The notes under the pieces were generated by a model. The model was not told the DNA's origin. It ran no database searches and was given only the letters and a program-made list of their open reading frames with translations. Position numbers and translations under genes: made by a program. A stretch of DNA of 64,000 bases from NCBI GenBank assembly GCA_022605955.1, contig JAKCOZ010000012.1:27427956-27491955 (forward strand), in the 5' to 3' direction. Origin of the DNA: Rallus limicola. Its lineage: Eukaryota; Chordata; Aves; Gruiformes; Rallidae. The first letter of the stretch is position 1, and every line of letters begins with the position of its first letter. Positions 21,501 to 34,020 of this stretch are shown here, piece after piece.

Positions 21501-23382
21501 GTGAAGCTGGATTATCCCCCCCTCCCTGCTCCTGTCTCAGTTTTTACCTGGAGAACAGAGGTATGAGTTAGGCATCTCTGGGTGTTCACAAACTGCCCCG
21601 GAGATTGATCCCTTCCCCTGACTTTGGGACCATTTGTACTGGAGCACTTGGAGCTGACAGTTCTGGCCTTGCTGTACATTCCTCTGCCTGTGTTCACAGA
21701 AGTGGTGGTGTTTATAGAAGAAATTGGAGAAAATACAAAAGAATCTCAAAGATTATAATAGGATCTGAATGTGTGGTGTTGGTGATGCATAAAAAAATAC
21801 CATTGCCAACATGAAGTGAATTCTGTCTCTGTAGGTTGAAGTCTCCAGCATAGAAAGACTCCTGTGAACTTCTAGGGTTTGAAAACCTCTGTGCAGCAAA
21901 ACCAGTAAGTTTTTCTAGTCAGTGGCTTGGTATACAGCGAGCTGAAAGAAGCAGCAGAAAGGTGTGCAGAGTGCTGGAGAGCTAAGCAAGGAAACCACTG
22001 ACATACCCTTGTCCCACCAGACATGGGACTGGTGTGACTTGTGTGGAATACAGGATATGCAACATAGGTGTCTTCTGAAGCAGTGCCCACTGAGTGATAG
22101 AGGCAGCAGCGTGCTGCCCTCCTGGGAAGAATTCCTTAAATAAGAGAAAAGCAAATTCCATTTAGGCTTCTTGAGGAATGGGGAGCAAATGCTAATTCCC
22201 TTTCAGGGTCTGTTGCCATGGGGAGTCAGTTCAAATCCTTTCTAATGCCTTCCTCTGCAGCCAGTTGTGCTGACACATGCGTTTCGTGACTTCCCAGAAG
22301 GAGTAGAGAAATGACTTGAAACAAAAGCTCCATCAGAGTTAACAGCCAGAAGAAAGAAGATGAAGGTTTGCCATGTGTTAGCTGTGGGCAGGATGGATAA
22401 GACAGATGGCTGTTGGTTACACAGGCTGACACAGCCTGGCTGCGTGGGGGGAACGGGTGCTGGGTAAGACAGCGTGTGTGATGCTGTGCAGTGCAGTCTA
22501 CCTGCTTCTCTCCTGGGAAGTGAAAGGAAAGTTTATGGAGCAAACAGTGGGAATCAGCCCTCCAGCAGGATCCAGCTTAGGTGCTGTCAGGGTTAGGCTG
22601 AACCTCGTGGAGTGCTGGTGCCGTTAGGAGGGAGCTGCACAGGTTCTGCTGCCTGCTTTCCCTGCCTTCAGCCTGAGTGAAGCTGGGACAGTTTCCCAGT
22701 GTCCTCTGCAGAGCATTGGGACAAAACAAGTAGAGGACAACGAAGAGAGCAGTGGTCTGATGTGACAGTAGCAGTGTCAGTGATGATAATTCAATTTCTG
22801 TCTTGCTGATGGAGATTGTTAGTTGCTGTAAAATGAACAAATATTTAGAAGCAGCTTTATCAAACTGACAAGAGTCCATCTAGTCTGGTGAAGGATGTAT
22901 GACTAAGTGTGCAATGCTCCAATGAGGGAATAGACAAAATACTGGATTAAGAATAACAATTAAAAATCTGTTTTCAGGAAACCTTGTCTGTCTAAGGAGC
23001 ATGTAAGTTCAACATCTGGAACCCAAGTCCAAACTCCTGTGACCTTTTCCCTTCAAACAGTCCACTCTGACTTTGGAGAGTTCCCAATTGCTCCCAGCAA
23101 AATCCACAGGAAATTATTCTGTGCACACCATTACTGCCAGCACAGGGGCTCTCATGGCACGTGGGATTAGGGATCTGCTCCTGCAGAAAAATAAACCAAG
23201 TGAAAATCTCTATAATTTTATTCCTTCAGACCAATTCCTAGAGAGATGTGAAAAGGATTGGATACTGGATGTGTTTTCTATGACTGAGTATTATCAATAA
23301 CTTCTTCATGCTGGTGATATTTATGGATAAATAATTGCTGTTGAAAAGAAATCGTTACTTTAGGGGTATCCTTTATGCTTTT

Positions 23383-23412
23383 TGTTTATACAAGAAGATA
23401 CTTGTATAAACA
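23383..23412. repeat. Perfect short inverted repeat
   Basis: TGTTTATACAAG at 23383-23394 and its exact complement CTTGTATAAACA at 23401-23412, separated by six bases. AT-rich and intronic. Confidence 0.9.
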
Positions 23413-25289
23413 TTTATGAAATACTTTGCACCTTAGGTAGGCAAAACTTTGTTTTTTGAAGTTATTTGTATCAGCGGTGTGGATCTTTCATCCCATGCTG
23501 TTCATGTGCCTCGCCTCTTCTGCATGACTCCTGTAGGTGTAAGTTTAGGAGCATTTATGGAAGTTATTTTGAGTAAATGTAGATACTTAATGCTGATTGA
23601 AGTGGAGATTTGCACAGATGATGTTTGGAACCCTTAGAGCCTGGGGTTTGTATGACAGTTAAATCTAAATCTGCCTGAATTCAGACCAGCTTAAATACTT
23701 AGCAATATTTGGGTGACTGTGGCTTAGCAAAAATAAGAAGCCCAAGACTGCAGATGTATGGATACCCCATGAAGTATTGTTGTATTTGGTTTTTATAATC
23801 TCTTCAGATTTGGCTTTGGGTCTAACTGTGGTTTAATTTTTATCTGATGGCTACTTTGTGCTGTGGATATGGTTAAAAAAAAAATACAGTCCATGTTGTG
23901 CACCAGCTGATCTCTGAAAGCTTGAAGGTTTTTGTTGATACTTTCTAAGGAAAAGGCCAAGCATAAACTGGAAGCAGCAGCTCTTTTTCTGGTGGAAAGA
24001 AGTTCCTGTTGATGGCTACTAGCAAACTAACCTGGGAGACACCCCACCATGTGTTTTAACATGCTTCAGGGAAAGAAAGTTGGTGAGAGCATCTTGTCCT
24101 GGTTGGATGTTATGGTGGAAACAGAATTGCAAATGACTTCTCTCCTGCTCTTCCCATCTGCTGTTCCATAATATTAGAATAACAAAGGGCTGAGCCCTTG
24201 GACCGTTGAGAGGTGAGGTCTGGGGTAAGGTTCTGTCTGCTCCGATTTCCACTGTAGCGCCTGTGCCAAGCTGCCAAGTGCTGGTGGCACTGGTGGAAGT
24301 GACGTACTGCTTTACCTGGACTGTATCTTCATGGGAATACGAGGTTGTAGGAGACACCAGTGGTCTGCCTGGGCAGCCCTTGTTCTGTTCCTGGGGTGTG
24401 CAAGTAAATGTAAGTAAAGTAAATTTTCCTTCCTCTCAAACGTAAGGTAAATCAGTTGACCTACATAACATCTGTAGATAACATATGTAGATTTGTTGTG
24501 AAGCAAAATAGCTTGGCTTTTGAATACTACCTCCCTGTTGTCTGAGGAGGGTTCCAAGTACCATCGGTACTGTGATTTGGTGTTTATATTTCCTGTTAGC
24601 AATAACTGGATGCACAGGCTGGCAGTCGGCAGAGATTCTGGGTGCCCCCACTGCAATCACAGCTGCCAGATTAAAGCCCAGTGTTTCTGGACAGTATATT
24701 CCTGCTTCTTAGTGCCAGCCAGATGGTCCTTCTGCCCTCCTGTACAGATGTCGCTGCTGCTTATCAGAGTGTGCTCTGGCTGCATCAGGAGGTAATACAG
24801 CATTATTTCCAATCGCATGCTTAGCCTGTCTTTTCCTTGCTTCTGTGCTGCTCTTCTCATTTCTAACCTAGTTCTTTTTTTATTTTATACTTTGCACCAA
24901 TTATAGTGTCCAGTATCTCTGAACTGTTTTTCACTCTAAAATTTATGATTAACAGGTGCAAGCTTCCAAAATCTAGAGCCTTCCTGAGTGTTTGATGCTT
25001 TCTGGACTCTCTTTTTTGTTGAAGACAGAGTTGCCAGACACACACACTTTTAAAACAACACAACAAAAGAAACAACTTTGGTAGATCTCTTTACAAAATA
25101 TTTGGGTTTGCCATACACCATTCTGTGCTAAGAAAAATATTTTTTTTAATATTCTTTTTCCAAATTATACCTTCAGAATGTGTTCAGTGGGCAGACAAGT
25201 GTTCCCAGTGTGGCTCTGAAACTGGAGCTGTGGTTTTGTCAGAGGGAAGTACCAGTGAACTGCAGTGTCTGCCCTGTTAGTAGGACCCA

Positions 25290-25340
25290 GATAGGTACTA
25301 TCTGATAGGTACTATATACCAGTAGGTACTATCTGATTGA
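25290..25340 (+). repeat. Short imperfect direct repeats
   Basis: Three copies of a TAGGTACTAT-type unit occur within about 50 bp, two of them extending to CTGAT. Local slippage product. Confidence 0.7.
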
Positions 25341-28300
25341 CTTGAGAATGCTATCTGTCAAGGTGCTTCAGAAACAAGGAGAGGGCAGCAGAGAAAAGGT
25401 GAGATTAGCCATCTCTCCACCCTGTATGCTCCCTGAAGAACTGCAGTCTGAGGCTTGGAGAGGGCTGTGCACCAGACTCAAACCGAGTTCCTCTCTGGTG
25501 CTAAATACACATGTGCTCAATTCCCTCTTCACAGCCAGGACCTGCACAGGGTCCAGGTTATATATTACAGACCAATACCTAGAGTGTGCTGCTACTTTCT
25601 AAGATAGGTTAGTGCTGGCTGTAACAGGCTGAGCTGAGTGTGTTTTGCTTGGTGCTGCTCTCCCTCTGGCTGCTGGTGCACTGCTGGGGGGTTCCCTGGA
25701 AGTAGCACCCTGCTCTTCAGCACGGCTCACCAAAGCTGGGGGCTTGTGTGTGCAAGAGGGGAAGCTGCAGGCTGCAGTGAGCGTGGCTGTCAGGTGTTGG
25801 GGCTCGGTGTGAAGCCCCTTGTACTGGAGCTAGGCAGGGCACATGGATCCTCTGTGGAATTCAGAAGTGCCTTGTGCATTTCATCTCTACAGCTTGTAAA
25901 TATCTCATATAATAAAACTTGTATTGTGAGGACTTTGCCCACTATCTCAATACCAACAAGTAAATATTGTATCTGTTCATCTCCTCCATCTGTATCTACA
26001 CAGATACATGTATGTGCCTGCACACAGAATACTTAAGTTTAATTTCATATCAAACGTTGAGCAAAATTGGTTTAGTTCCATTAATAACTCCTTTGTGCAG
26101 CTGAGTAGATCTAATCACAGCTCTCTTCTGGAAGGATGCCCCTCCTGGAACACAGCATTCAAAGTGCTAAAATAACGCAGCTGACACATGTTAATTGGAA
26201 ATTAATCAGCTAAAATAGAAACTACACTTCCTTTGGGTTCCTGTGTTTCTGCAGACCACATAATGGACTCCCTTGCCTAATTCACATGTTAGAGTGCTTT
26301 ATCCAGATATAAAGTATATGGATTCTTGACACACTGGAACAAAGTCTCCACTCAGGTAGCGGAGCACTGATTGCTTTACCATCTTGGCATGAATAGCATC
26401 TTTTGCCAGGCTCAGGCTGAGCCTGCAGGAATTTTGCTTGTCAGGAAAGAGTGATACCCTGAAGCTGAAAAACCTGCAGAGCAGAAGAGAGTGGTTTCAA
26501 CTCTGAATTGGTCACGTTACCAAGTAACTACACAAGCGAATTTTGAACTCAGGTTTGTATCTGTTCAGGCTTTTGGTAACTTTTTTACCCAAATAGTTTT
26601 GGTGGTATGGTCCTTTCCTAATTAAACAGAGTGATGTGCTTACTGGCACTTCTTACTCATTTAGCTTATTCTGCATGTATAAAGTAATCTATACAGGTAC
26701 AGCCTGTAGACATATTCTGGTCTATGTCCTTTTTCTCTCATGTTAGTGTTGAAATGGTGCAAATTTGTGCATAGTTAAGTTCCTAAGTGCATGTTCAATT
26801 GAAATGATGGTATTTGGCTCAAAGTGTGTGGCTGGTTGGGTTTTGTTTGCCCTTTTTTTGGTACAGTACAGTAAGTCAGGATTCTGGCTGGGCTCTCCGG
26901 AGCTCTGTAATGGAGAAAGCAAGTCACTCTGAGGGCCATCCAAATAACCGCCGGTGCTTCTTCCGAGGTTTGCTTGCAGGATGTTTGTGTCAGCTGATGC
27001 GGCCGCTTTGGGATTCGGCCTTCATCCCTGATGTGCCAGGGGGAACCTTTGTTCTCTGGGGCCACCGTGGTGTAGGAGGACCCTTTGTGCATGAACAAAG
27101 GAGTATTGTATCGGCATGAGCCTGAAAGGGAGGGGAAGGGGCCGAAGGGTTTCTGTCAGGGGCCTGCTCAGATATATCAATAGCAACATTTTCCCCATAA
27201 GTCCCCCCTGCCCTGCGATGTGAGTGCTGTGTGGGAGCTGAGCAGGACGTAAGATCTCTTTTTATTTTGTCTAAATTCTTGGTGAGGAATACTTAATATT
27301 ATTTTCTTAATTAAAACATGATGCCACTTGTGTTTTATCTTTTTAAAATAGCCCAAAGCAAAAAGCCTGGCAGTAGAATTGGTAGAATTACTCCTACATT
27401 TTAAAAGTACCTAACAGCTTCTGCCTTACTAATTAATGCGAGATGAGGGGCCCTAGCTATGGCAAGCTATAATGAAAGCAAGCTCATGGCTGGCAAGGGC
27501 AAAAGTCCAAGAAGTGTTGAAGATGAAGCCTGGCAAAGGTAATGGGTATTGCTGCTTAGTGTTCCGAATCCTGCTAAGATATGCTTTCAGTGTAAACAAC
27601 GCACAGACCATGCCCAGAGCATGTTCTGTGATGGAGACTGGGAAGAGTTTTGTGATAGAGTGAAATAGAAACAGGCATTTTTAGCTCACACCTGCAGTGG
27701 ATCATTCAGACCATCTCTCCTCCCCACGGAGGCATCAGTGGAGAGGCAAATCTCACATCTGCAACAACAGCCTCCAGACAGGAACATCTTGCATTTCCAC
27801 TGCAACAGGTATCAGATTAGTATTTGCTTATCAGTCTCTGATACATAAACATCACTTTACACCCTCTTAACCAAGCTCTTAGTTCCAGCCCAACACTAGA
27901 TGCTTCTGCAGACCCTTCCAGAGCTGCAGCCTGGGCTTTTGCATCATGCCATGGTGTGTTGTTTAAGGAGGGATATGCTACAAGTTCCCCTGGAAGTAGT
28001 TTTGTGTGGAGGCTTGAACGGCAGTGCCCTTACATCCTGCCAGGGGTTTGCTTGGATAAAGACAGTTGGAGCCGCTTGTGCCAAGCGTGGGTGAGAAAGC
28101 AGCTGGGTTGACCAGAGTGAAGGTGGGAGGGAGATAAAATGGGAGACCAAAACAGATTCCGAACAGGAAGAGGTATCTGGATTACTGGAACCAGAGTCTT
28201 GAACTTCATGAAATACCAAAGGGAGGAGAATCCAGTGGCAGGATTTGGTGTCTGAACAGGACATCAAGGAGGCCATGGATTATTTTTTTTTGGTTTGTTT

Positions 28301-30020
28301 TCCCAGGAGAAGTGTGAACTGCTGGTTTGGCTGTAACTTAAGTGTGCATAAAAGGTTCTGCTGGGTGGGATGGGTTTTTCCACGGTCCAACTTGCAAAAC
28401 AAAAGGCTGAAATTCTTTGAATGGATGTTCAGTGAAATGAATCAGACAAATACAGCCTTGTCTTGAGATTCATCCACCAGCTTATGAATGCCTTAACTTC
28501 TGCTGTTTATGTCTCTGAAAATAATTGTTCTGATTGTTGCCATTGTCTGGGACTGTGCAGTGGAACAGGGAATGGCTGGGATGGAAACGCTCTTGGGGCT
28601 GAAGGGGGTTGTTTCTCACCTCATTGTCAGTGATTGGCTCCGGCCTCTCCCATTCCCCTCACTTGGCTGATCTTTGTTTCGAGCTGGCTTGCTGCACATT
28701 TTCATTTTAACTGGTTTATAAATGTTATTGGCTGGATCCAAGAAAAATTGGCGGTCAGGGGCTTGGCCTAGCAGAGCTCTGGGGCCTGTGTCCAAAAAGA
28801 TTGCTCTCCACTCCCAGCACTTACTGGTGATAGCATCTGTGGCAAATTACCCGTGAACGCTTGGATGGGCTTATCTCTGGTCCTGCTGGGTTAGAGGCAA
28901 AACTCATCCTGTGGCAGTGCAGGGATCCTCAGCCCTGGCAGGAGAGCAGGGAAGGCAGGGCCAGCATGCACCCGTGCAGGAAGAGCTTGCTTCATGGCTT
29001 CTGTGTTCGGGGAACCTCTCTGCAGCCTGCCTCTGCAAAGAGACGTATCCCAGTCTCACTCCAGTGCAGCAGCGTGGGCTTGTGCCTGTGCTTGGGCTAG
29101 GCAGCCAGCAAGGAGGAGTGTCCAGGCTCCCAGGTGCTGTGGTTACGCTCCGGGGTGGCCTCAACTGGGGTGGCATTTGCCAGGAAGGGTGTTGCTCCCA
29201 CTCATTCAGTTTGGTCCTGTTGGTGGTTAGCTGTGTCCTGGGGGTGTAATGGAAGCAGGAAAGGTGGTAAAGCAGATGGAAGGTTTATCTTGCACTCTGC
29301 ATAGGGTGATGATGGTGCTCTGGGTTGAGAGCATCCTTTCCCTGTGTGCAGCTGGGATCCTTTGGAACTGGCACATGGTTGATGTAATAACTGCTGCTCA
29401 AACCACCCATCTGTAGGAGAGTTCATCTGGAGCTTCTGTGGGTGAATGTCTGCTGAGAGCTGGGTTGAGCTGGTGCAGGGGAGTGCTCAGGGGCTCTGTG
29501 TCCATATAATGCTACTCGGTGGTCGCAAAATCAGGAGGGTAACAGCTGTTGAGTCACTTTGTTTTAAAATAACCTTCACTTGAAGAGGGTTTATAGTTAT
29601 ACAGCGTTGCCTGATGTGTCTGTACTTTGTTAGATACAGGACAGCATCATTAAATGGATTGAATTGATCATCTCTCTGCAGCCCTACAATAGCCTGCAGG
29701 GAATTTGGGGGCTGATGGTAAAGCAGGCAGCCATCACGGGTGCAGCGGCTGCAGGGTATGTGGGCTCACTTCAGCAGCCTTACACTGGGTGGTTGTGTGT
29801 TGCTGTCTGTCTGTCTGTCCCTGGCTCTGCCAGAGTGATTTACCCGCACCCATTGCTGCCATGCCCTTGGCGGGTGAAGGCTACAGGTGTCGCAGTCTGG
29901 TGTATGAAGCAAATGAGCTGTTTCTGTGTGAAGGGCAGAAGGAATTGCTTCTGAGGGAGCTTGGAGCGGCTGCTTCCTGCCCATGGCCTCACAGCGCTCC
30001 GTGCGTGTCTCCCTTCGCAG

Positions 30021-30137
30021 GTCGCTGCCTTTGATGGTGAGCAGGACGCCGCCCTACAATGAGCTACTGGAGTCTGGATAAGAAGAGCTGTCGGCAGTAC
30101 TGCAGGCACTTCCTGGTGGACAACGGCGTGTTTCATG
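30021..30137 (+). CDS. PLCH1: Candidate alternative first coding exon of PLCH1 (CDS 30059-30137)
   Basis: A segment bounded by CCCTTCGCAG (ending 30020) and ATG|GTAAGA. ATG at 30059 gives MSYWSLDKKSCRQYCRHFLV and DNGVFH, then one spare G. That phase fits the exon at 53078, whose first two bases TT complete a Val codon exactly as for the canonical start exon. An in-frame TGA at 30038-30040 closes the frame upstream, so the ATG is a real potential start; an overlapping short upstream ORF starts at 30034. The peptide is basic with a Cys-x3-Cys pair, unlike intronic noise. It sits just before a CpG island. Alternatively it is a chance frame; I rate it likely but unproved. Confidence 0.6.
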
Positions 30138-30179
30138 GTAAGACAGGCGCTGCCATGTGCTTTTGGCTTCCCGTGTCTC

Positions 30180-30750
30180 CTGCTGTCAGACGGGACAGGT
30201 ATTCCCCAGCGCTGCCTGTGTCCCTGGGCGGGAGCGCTCCCCCCGGGCCCGGGCAGCAGTCCGGCCCGCACAGGCCCGGCCCCGGCCCTGCCCTTAGCGT
30301 GCGGCGGCTCCCGGGCGGCGCGAAGGCCGGGCTCTGGCTGTGGAGCCGCGGCCGCCGGTCCCGTTAGCGCCGCGGGGGCGGGTTGGCGGCTGTCGCGAGG
30401 GACCGCCAGGGGGCGCTGCGGGACCGCCGCCCCGGTGCCTGGCCCCGCCGGGCGGCCAAGGGGTCCGCGGCCCCGGGGTAACCGACACCCTCCCTCCCCT
30501 CCTTCCCGGCGGGGCAGCGCGCTCTCCTTTCCGCGGCTGCGGCCCTCCTCCTGGCAGGGGGGCCCGGCGCAAGCTCCGGCTGGAGGCCGGGGAAGGGAAG
30601 AGCAGCGCCCGGCGTTGCGCGGAGTTTAGGTGGTGGTTGGGTTGTGGAGTGAAAGGGGTTAATCGCGTCCGCGTGGTCTGGCGCTGCCTCACGCCGACAG
30701 CGTCCGGTGTGTTCCTCCTGAGGCGCCTCTGGAGCTGGCAGAGTGCAGGT
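30180..30750 (+). promoter_or_regulatory. Internal CpG island in PLCH1
   Basis: GC-rich, CpG-dense block of about 0.55 kb directly after the candidate alternative exon. It could mark an alternative promoter. Several long open frames on both strands are side effects of its composition. Confidence 0.6.
30402..30418 (+). promoter_or_regulatory. CTCF-like binding motif
   Basis: ACCGCCAGGGGGCGCTG is a near-exact match to the vertebrate CTCF core (CCRCCAGGGGGCGCT). It lies within the internal CpG island. Occupancy is not known. Confidence 0.6.
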
Positions 30751-33700
30751 ACTCATCCCTTGTGTGCCCAGCAAGGGGGAGCTGGAAGCGGCGGGAGGAG
30801 CTGTGCTCCCAAGCGTTGACCAGGCGTTGGTGCGAGCAGAGGCCTAACGCTAATCCCTAATTAGTCCCCACTGGCCCCTCACGGGTGAGTCTCTTGCCGT
30901 TACAGATTACACGCTGTGATCACTCAGCTGTTGAATCCTTCCAATAACAAAGAAAGGGGAACACGCTGAAGACACTTTGGTATAAAATGCTTTCTTTTCA
31001 GGACCTCTTTTTGTATGCTTAAATGTGATACATCAACTTGAATAGAGAGCGCGTGTGTTCCCGGGGCAGGCTCCTCTCCCCTCTCCACTGAGCCCAGCTC
31101 CTCACTCCTCCTGCTGTGGCTCAGGGGCCACCAGGATCCAGGAGCCATCCCTGCCTGGAAGAGAGTCCTGCAGGGCTAGTCTGAAGGGACAGCCAAATTC
31201 CTACCTGTCCTATGGGGGCGTGTGTGTAAGACCTCCTAATGCTGTTTCCAAGAGGCCCAAGTGTTGTATTCCTTATTCCCTTTGAGATCAGGAATTAAAA
31301 ACTGTCACTTCAGGGCAGATTTATGGCACTTAACAGCAGGATGGAATGCCTATAAATTAAAGGTAGAAGTACTCATCTTTTTCAAAAGCAAAGGTAATTA
31401 TCTTTTTCCCCTCTAGAGAACCTACGTCTCAGATTTCATTGTTTGTCAGGAAGCTGGGAAGTTTGCAGCTCATAGAACCACAGCACAACCCAGTGTGAAC
31501 CAAGCCCTATCTGCACTTTTGTCACTGAGGTTACATCACCATGGTGTAGCTAATGGTGTAGCAGAAGAATTAATCATTTGTCAGTTTGTGCATCTTCTTA
31601 ATGAAGGCTTATTTAAAGATGATACCGCCTCCCTCTGTGCTGCTTTTCTTGCCCATAGGCACTGCTAGTTCTGTTTGGGACGCCAGAAGAATGTTAATAA
31701 CTTTCCTGTAAGTCAGACTGACAGCAGCACCTCACATTAATTCATCTCTGCATTACATCTGGGACATGCATTGCAGGGAAGATGGTTCACAAATCTGTCA
31801 CTGGTGAACCTGTCATCTCCAGGCACAACTACTCTGCTTCTCGAAGGAAACTAAGATTCAGTCCTGGGATTTATCAGGCCACTTGTGCTGTTCCACTGAT
31901 TTTTGGTGGGATCGTGGTCCTTCTGAATTTGCTCTGACATTGTGGAAGGAGGGAGCTGTCTCTGGGATGCCTTCACCCTTTGCTGAGTCCGAGCTCTCTT
32001 GCAGTGCTTTGGTAAATGAGTTAACCACGCTTCTCTCCAGGAGGTGGTGTAACTAGAGCAGCTGGGTTTTGGATGTGTATTTGCAGTTTTGCTGTTCCAG
32101 ATCAAGTGAAAGGAAAGTCTGGTCCATAGTCCCTAACTTGGTGGTGTTTTATAGTAGAGCAGCACGATGTCCTTATCCTCCTAATGGTGTGAAGGCTGGA
32201 TAATGATCCATTAGCACTGAGTCCAGTAGTCCATGAGCAGCTATTGGAGTGATGAGTCTGCAGAGTGGTAATCATCAAAAGTGGAAGGCATAATTAGCAG
32301 GCATCCCAGACCAGAAAGATTCTGTGGCTTAATCTATTTGTCTTTCATTCATGACCAGGCAGGATTAATTATTTTTTCTTAACAGAATCCTTCAGGGCTT
32401 TGTGTTTGTCTCTTCAACTTAAGCAAGACACTGCAGTGACTGTTATTTTCACTCTTGAGTATATGGAGGGAGCTGAAGTCCTGCTGGACAGAGGCAGAGG
32501 TGGAAGTTCCCAGAAGCATGATGCTAGGAGAGAAGTACGTGTCCCCAGGAATTAGCATGCTGTTCCTGATGATTGAGAGAAAATTTCCTTTGGACTCTGC
32601 TGATGCAAATACTTAAGAAACTTTCTTGTTTGTTGGTGAGCTTTCTGATCCTGTAGGTCCTGACAGAGGGCATGGGGCAGGTGGGGGTGAGCAGGCTGGG
32701 TAGTCACCCCCGTTCCTGATGGCAGCTCGTGGTTAAGACTGACCGATTCTCTTTGTGTCTCAGAGAGACCAGGTGGGACTGAGCAGTGAACTTTGGACTT
32801 GGCGTGACTCAGTGAATGCCAAACAACTAAACTGGGATTTACCTGTATCTAGGACCATGTTTTCTTCAGAAGATGGAAAGAAATTGTACTTGTTTAAAAC
32901 TGTTTTACACCACTGGGAAATTAGGAAAGAAAATCTAATGTGCTTTCTATGTGGGAAAGACACCGTGAGCAAGGAAAGTACTGTGATCCAACCCTTTGTG
33001 ACTTGCTACATTTCAGTGCTTGTCTTGTATGTGTCCAGCTCTACAGTCTTAATTCCAATTTACACAGTGTTTAAATGATTTTTTTTTTCTTTTATACCGT
33101 TATTGTTTCATATTCTGACATTGAAAGCGTGACTCTCGTGGCTCTTCAGGGAGCGAGCACACAGAGCCGTTGATGAGCTGATTTTTCTATGTTTATGAAT
33201 GCTAATGTTCTGTAGTTGTTAAACAGAATGAAGCTGTGACATGTTTAGCAAATAGCTGATACTGTCTCAACAGTTCTGAAAGCTGCTCATACAAACCTTA
33301 TTAGTCAGTCACTTATGCCAATTATCTTAAATTCTCTCAGAAATAGAAACCTTTTGTTTAAATTGTGTTTCCATAACTGTAATTAATTCTCTGTCTTAGT
33401 GTCTAATTTGATCTTCTGGCCTCTCCAGCTCTTTCCAGACCTGTGCCAGTAGGGACTTGACCACCACTGGTTGGATGTCATGGTAACTTGGTTTTGCCTG
33501 TATTACTAAGCTGCAGCCTGTGGTTCAGAGCCATGGACTAGCTCAGTTGTATCAGGCTTGTCTGGAAGGTCACAGTGCAGTGGCACAGTTATTATCTGTA
33601 ACTGAACCTGTAATCTGGAAGAACTGTTGTACCTTAGGGGCAACCAGCCAGGTAACAGTATCCCTCCACATCCCTTGGTGTTCTTAAAAAGCCTAGGGAC

Positions 33701-33950
33701 ATCTCTCTCCATAGAGCTGTCATGACTGGAAGTGTCTGCAGAGGCACCCGATGTGAGCTTTGCTGCTCAGCTGCATTCATCTCTGGTATTTCCTTCATGC
33801 CCTTTGGGGACTTTCAGATCCCAAATAGATGGTACTCCATTTGTTTGTCTCCAGCTGAGGTGTTTAAGTGCAAGGAACTCCTTACACTGCATAAATGAGA
33901 AAGTTGAAGCTCTGTTTTTTTGGAGTAGTTTAAACATATTATTTTGTGCT

Positions 33951-34020
33951 TAAAAAAAACCCCAAACCAACCAAACAAAACCCACCCCAACCCTTAACAA
34001 ACCAACCCTCCCACAACAAT
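33951..34020 (+). repeat. A/C-rich low-complexity block
   Basis: About 70 bp with almost no G and few T, made of CCAAAC and CAACC-like units. Confidence 0.75.

Larger units (their letters stand above)
17203..30020 (+). other. PLCH1 5' intron (inferred)
   Basis: About 12.8 kb of non-coding sequence. It holds a poly-C run (18576-18598), a 16-base T run near 19200, a 12-bp perfect hairpin (23383-23412), a short TAGGTACTATC repeat near 25300, and otherwise ordinary sequence. No CR1 element was recognised here. No exon with PLCH1 similarity was found. Confidence 0.6.

Noticed and set aside
30135..30819. Overlapping 130-164-codon frames on both strands
   Set aside because: Same CpG-island composition effect; the only supportable coding piece nearby is the exon ending at 30137.
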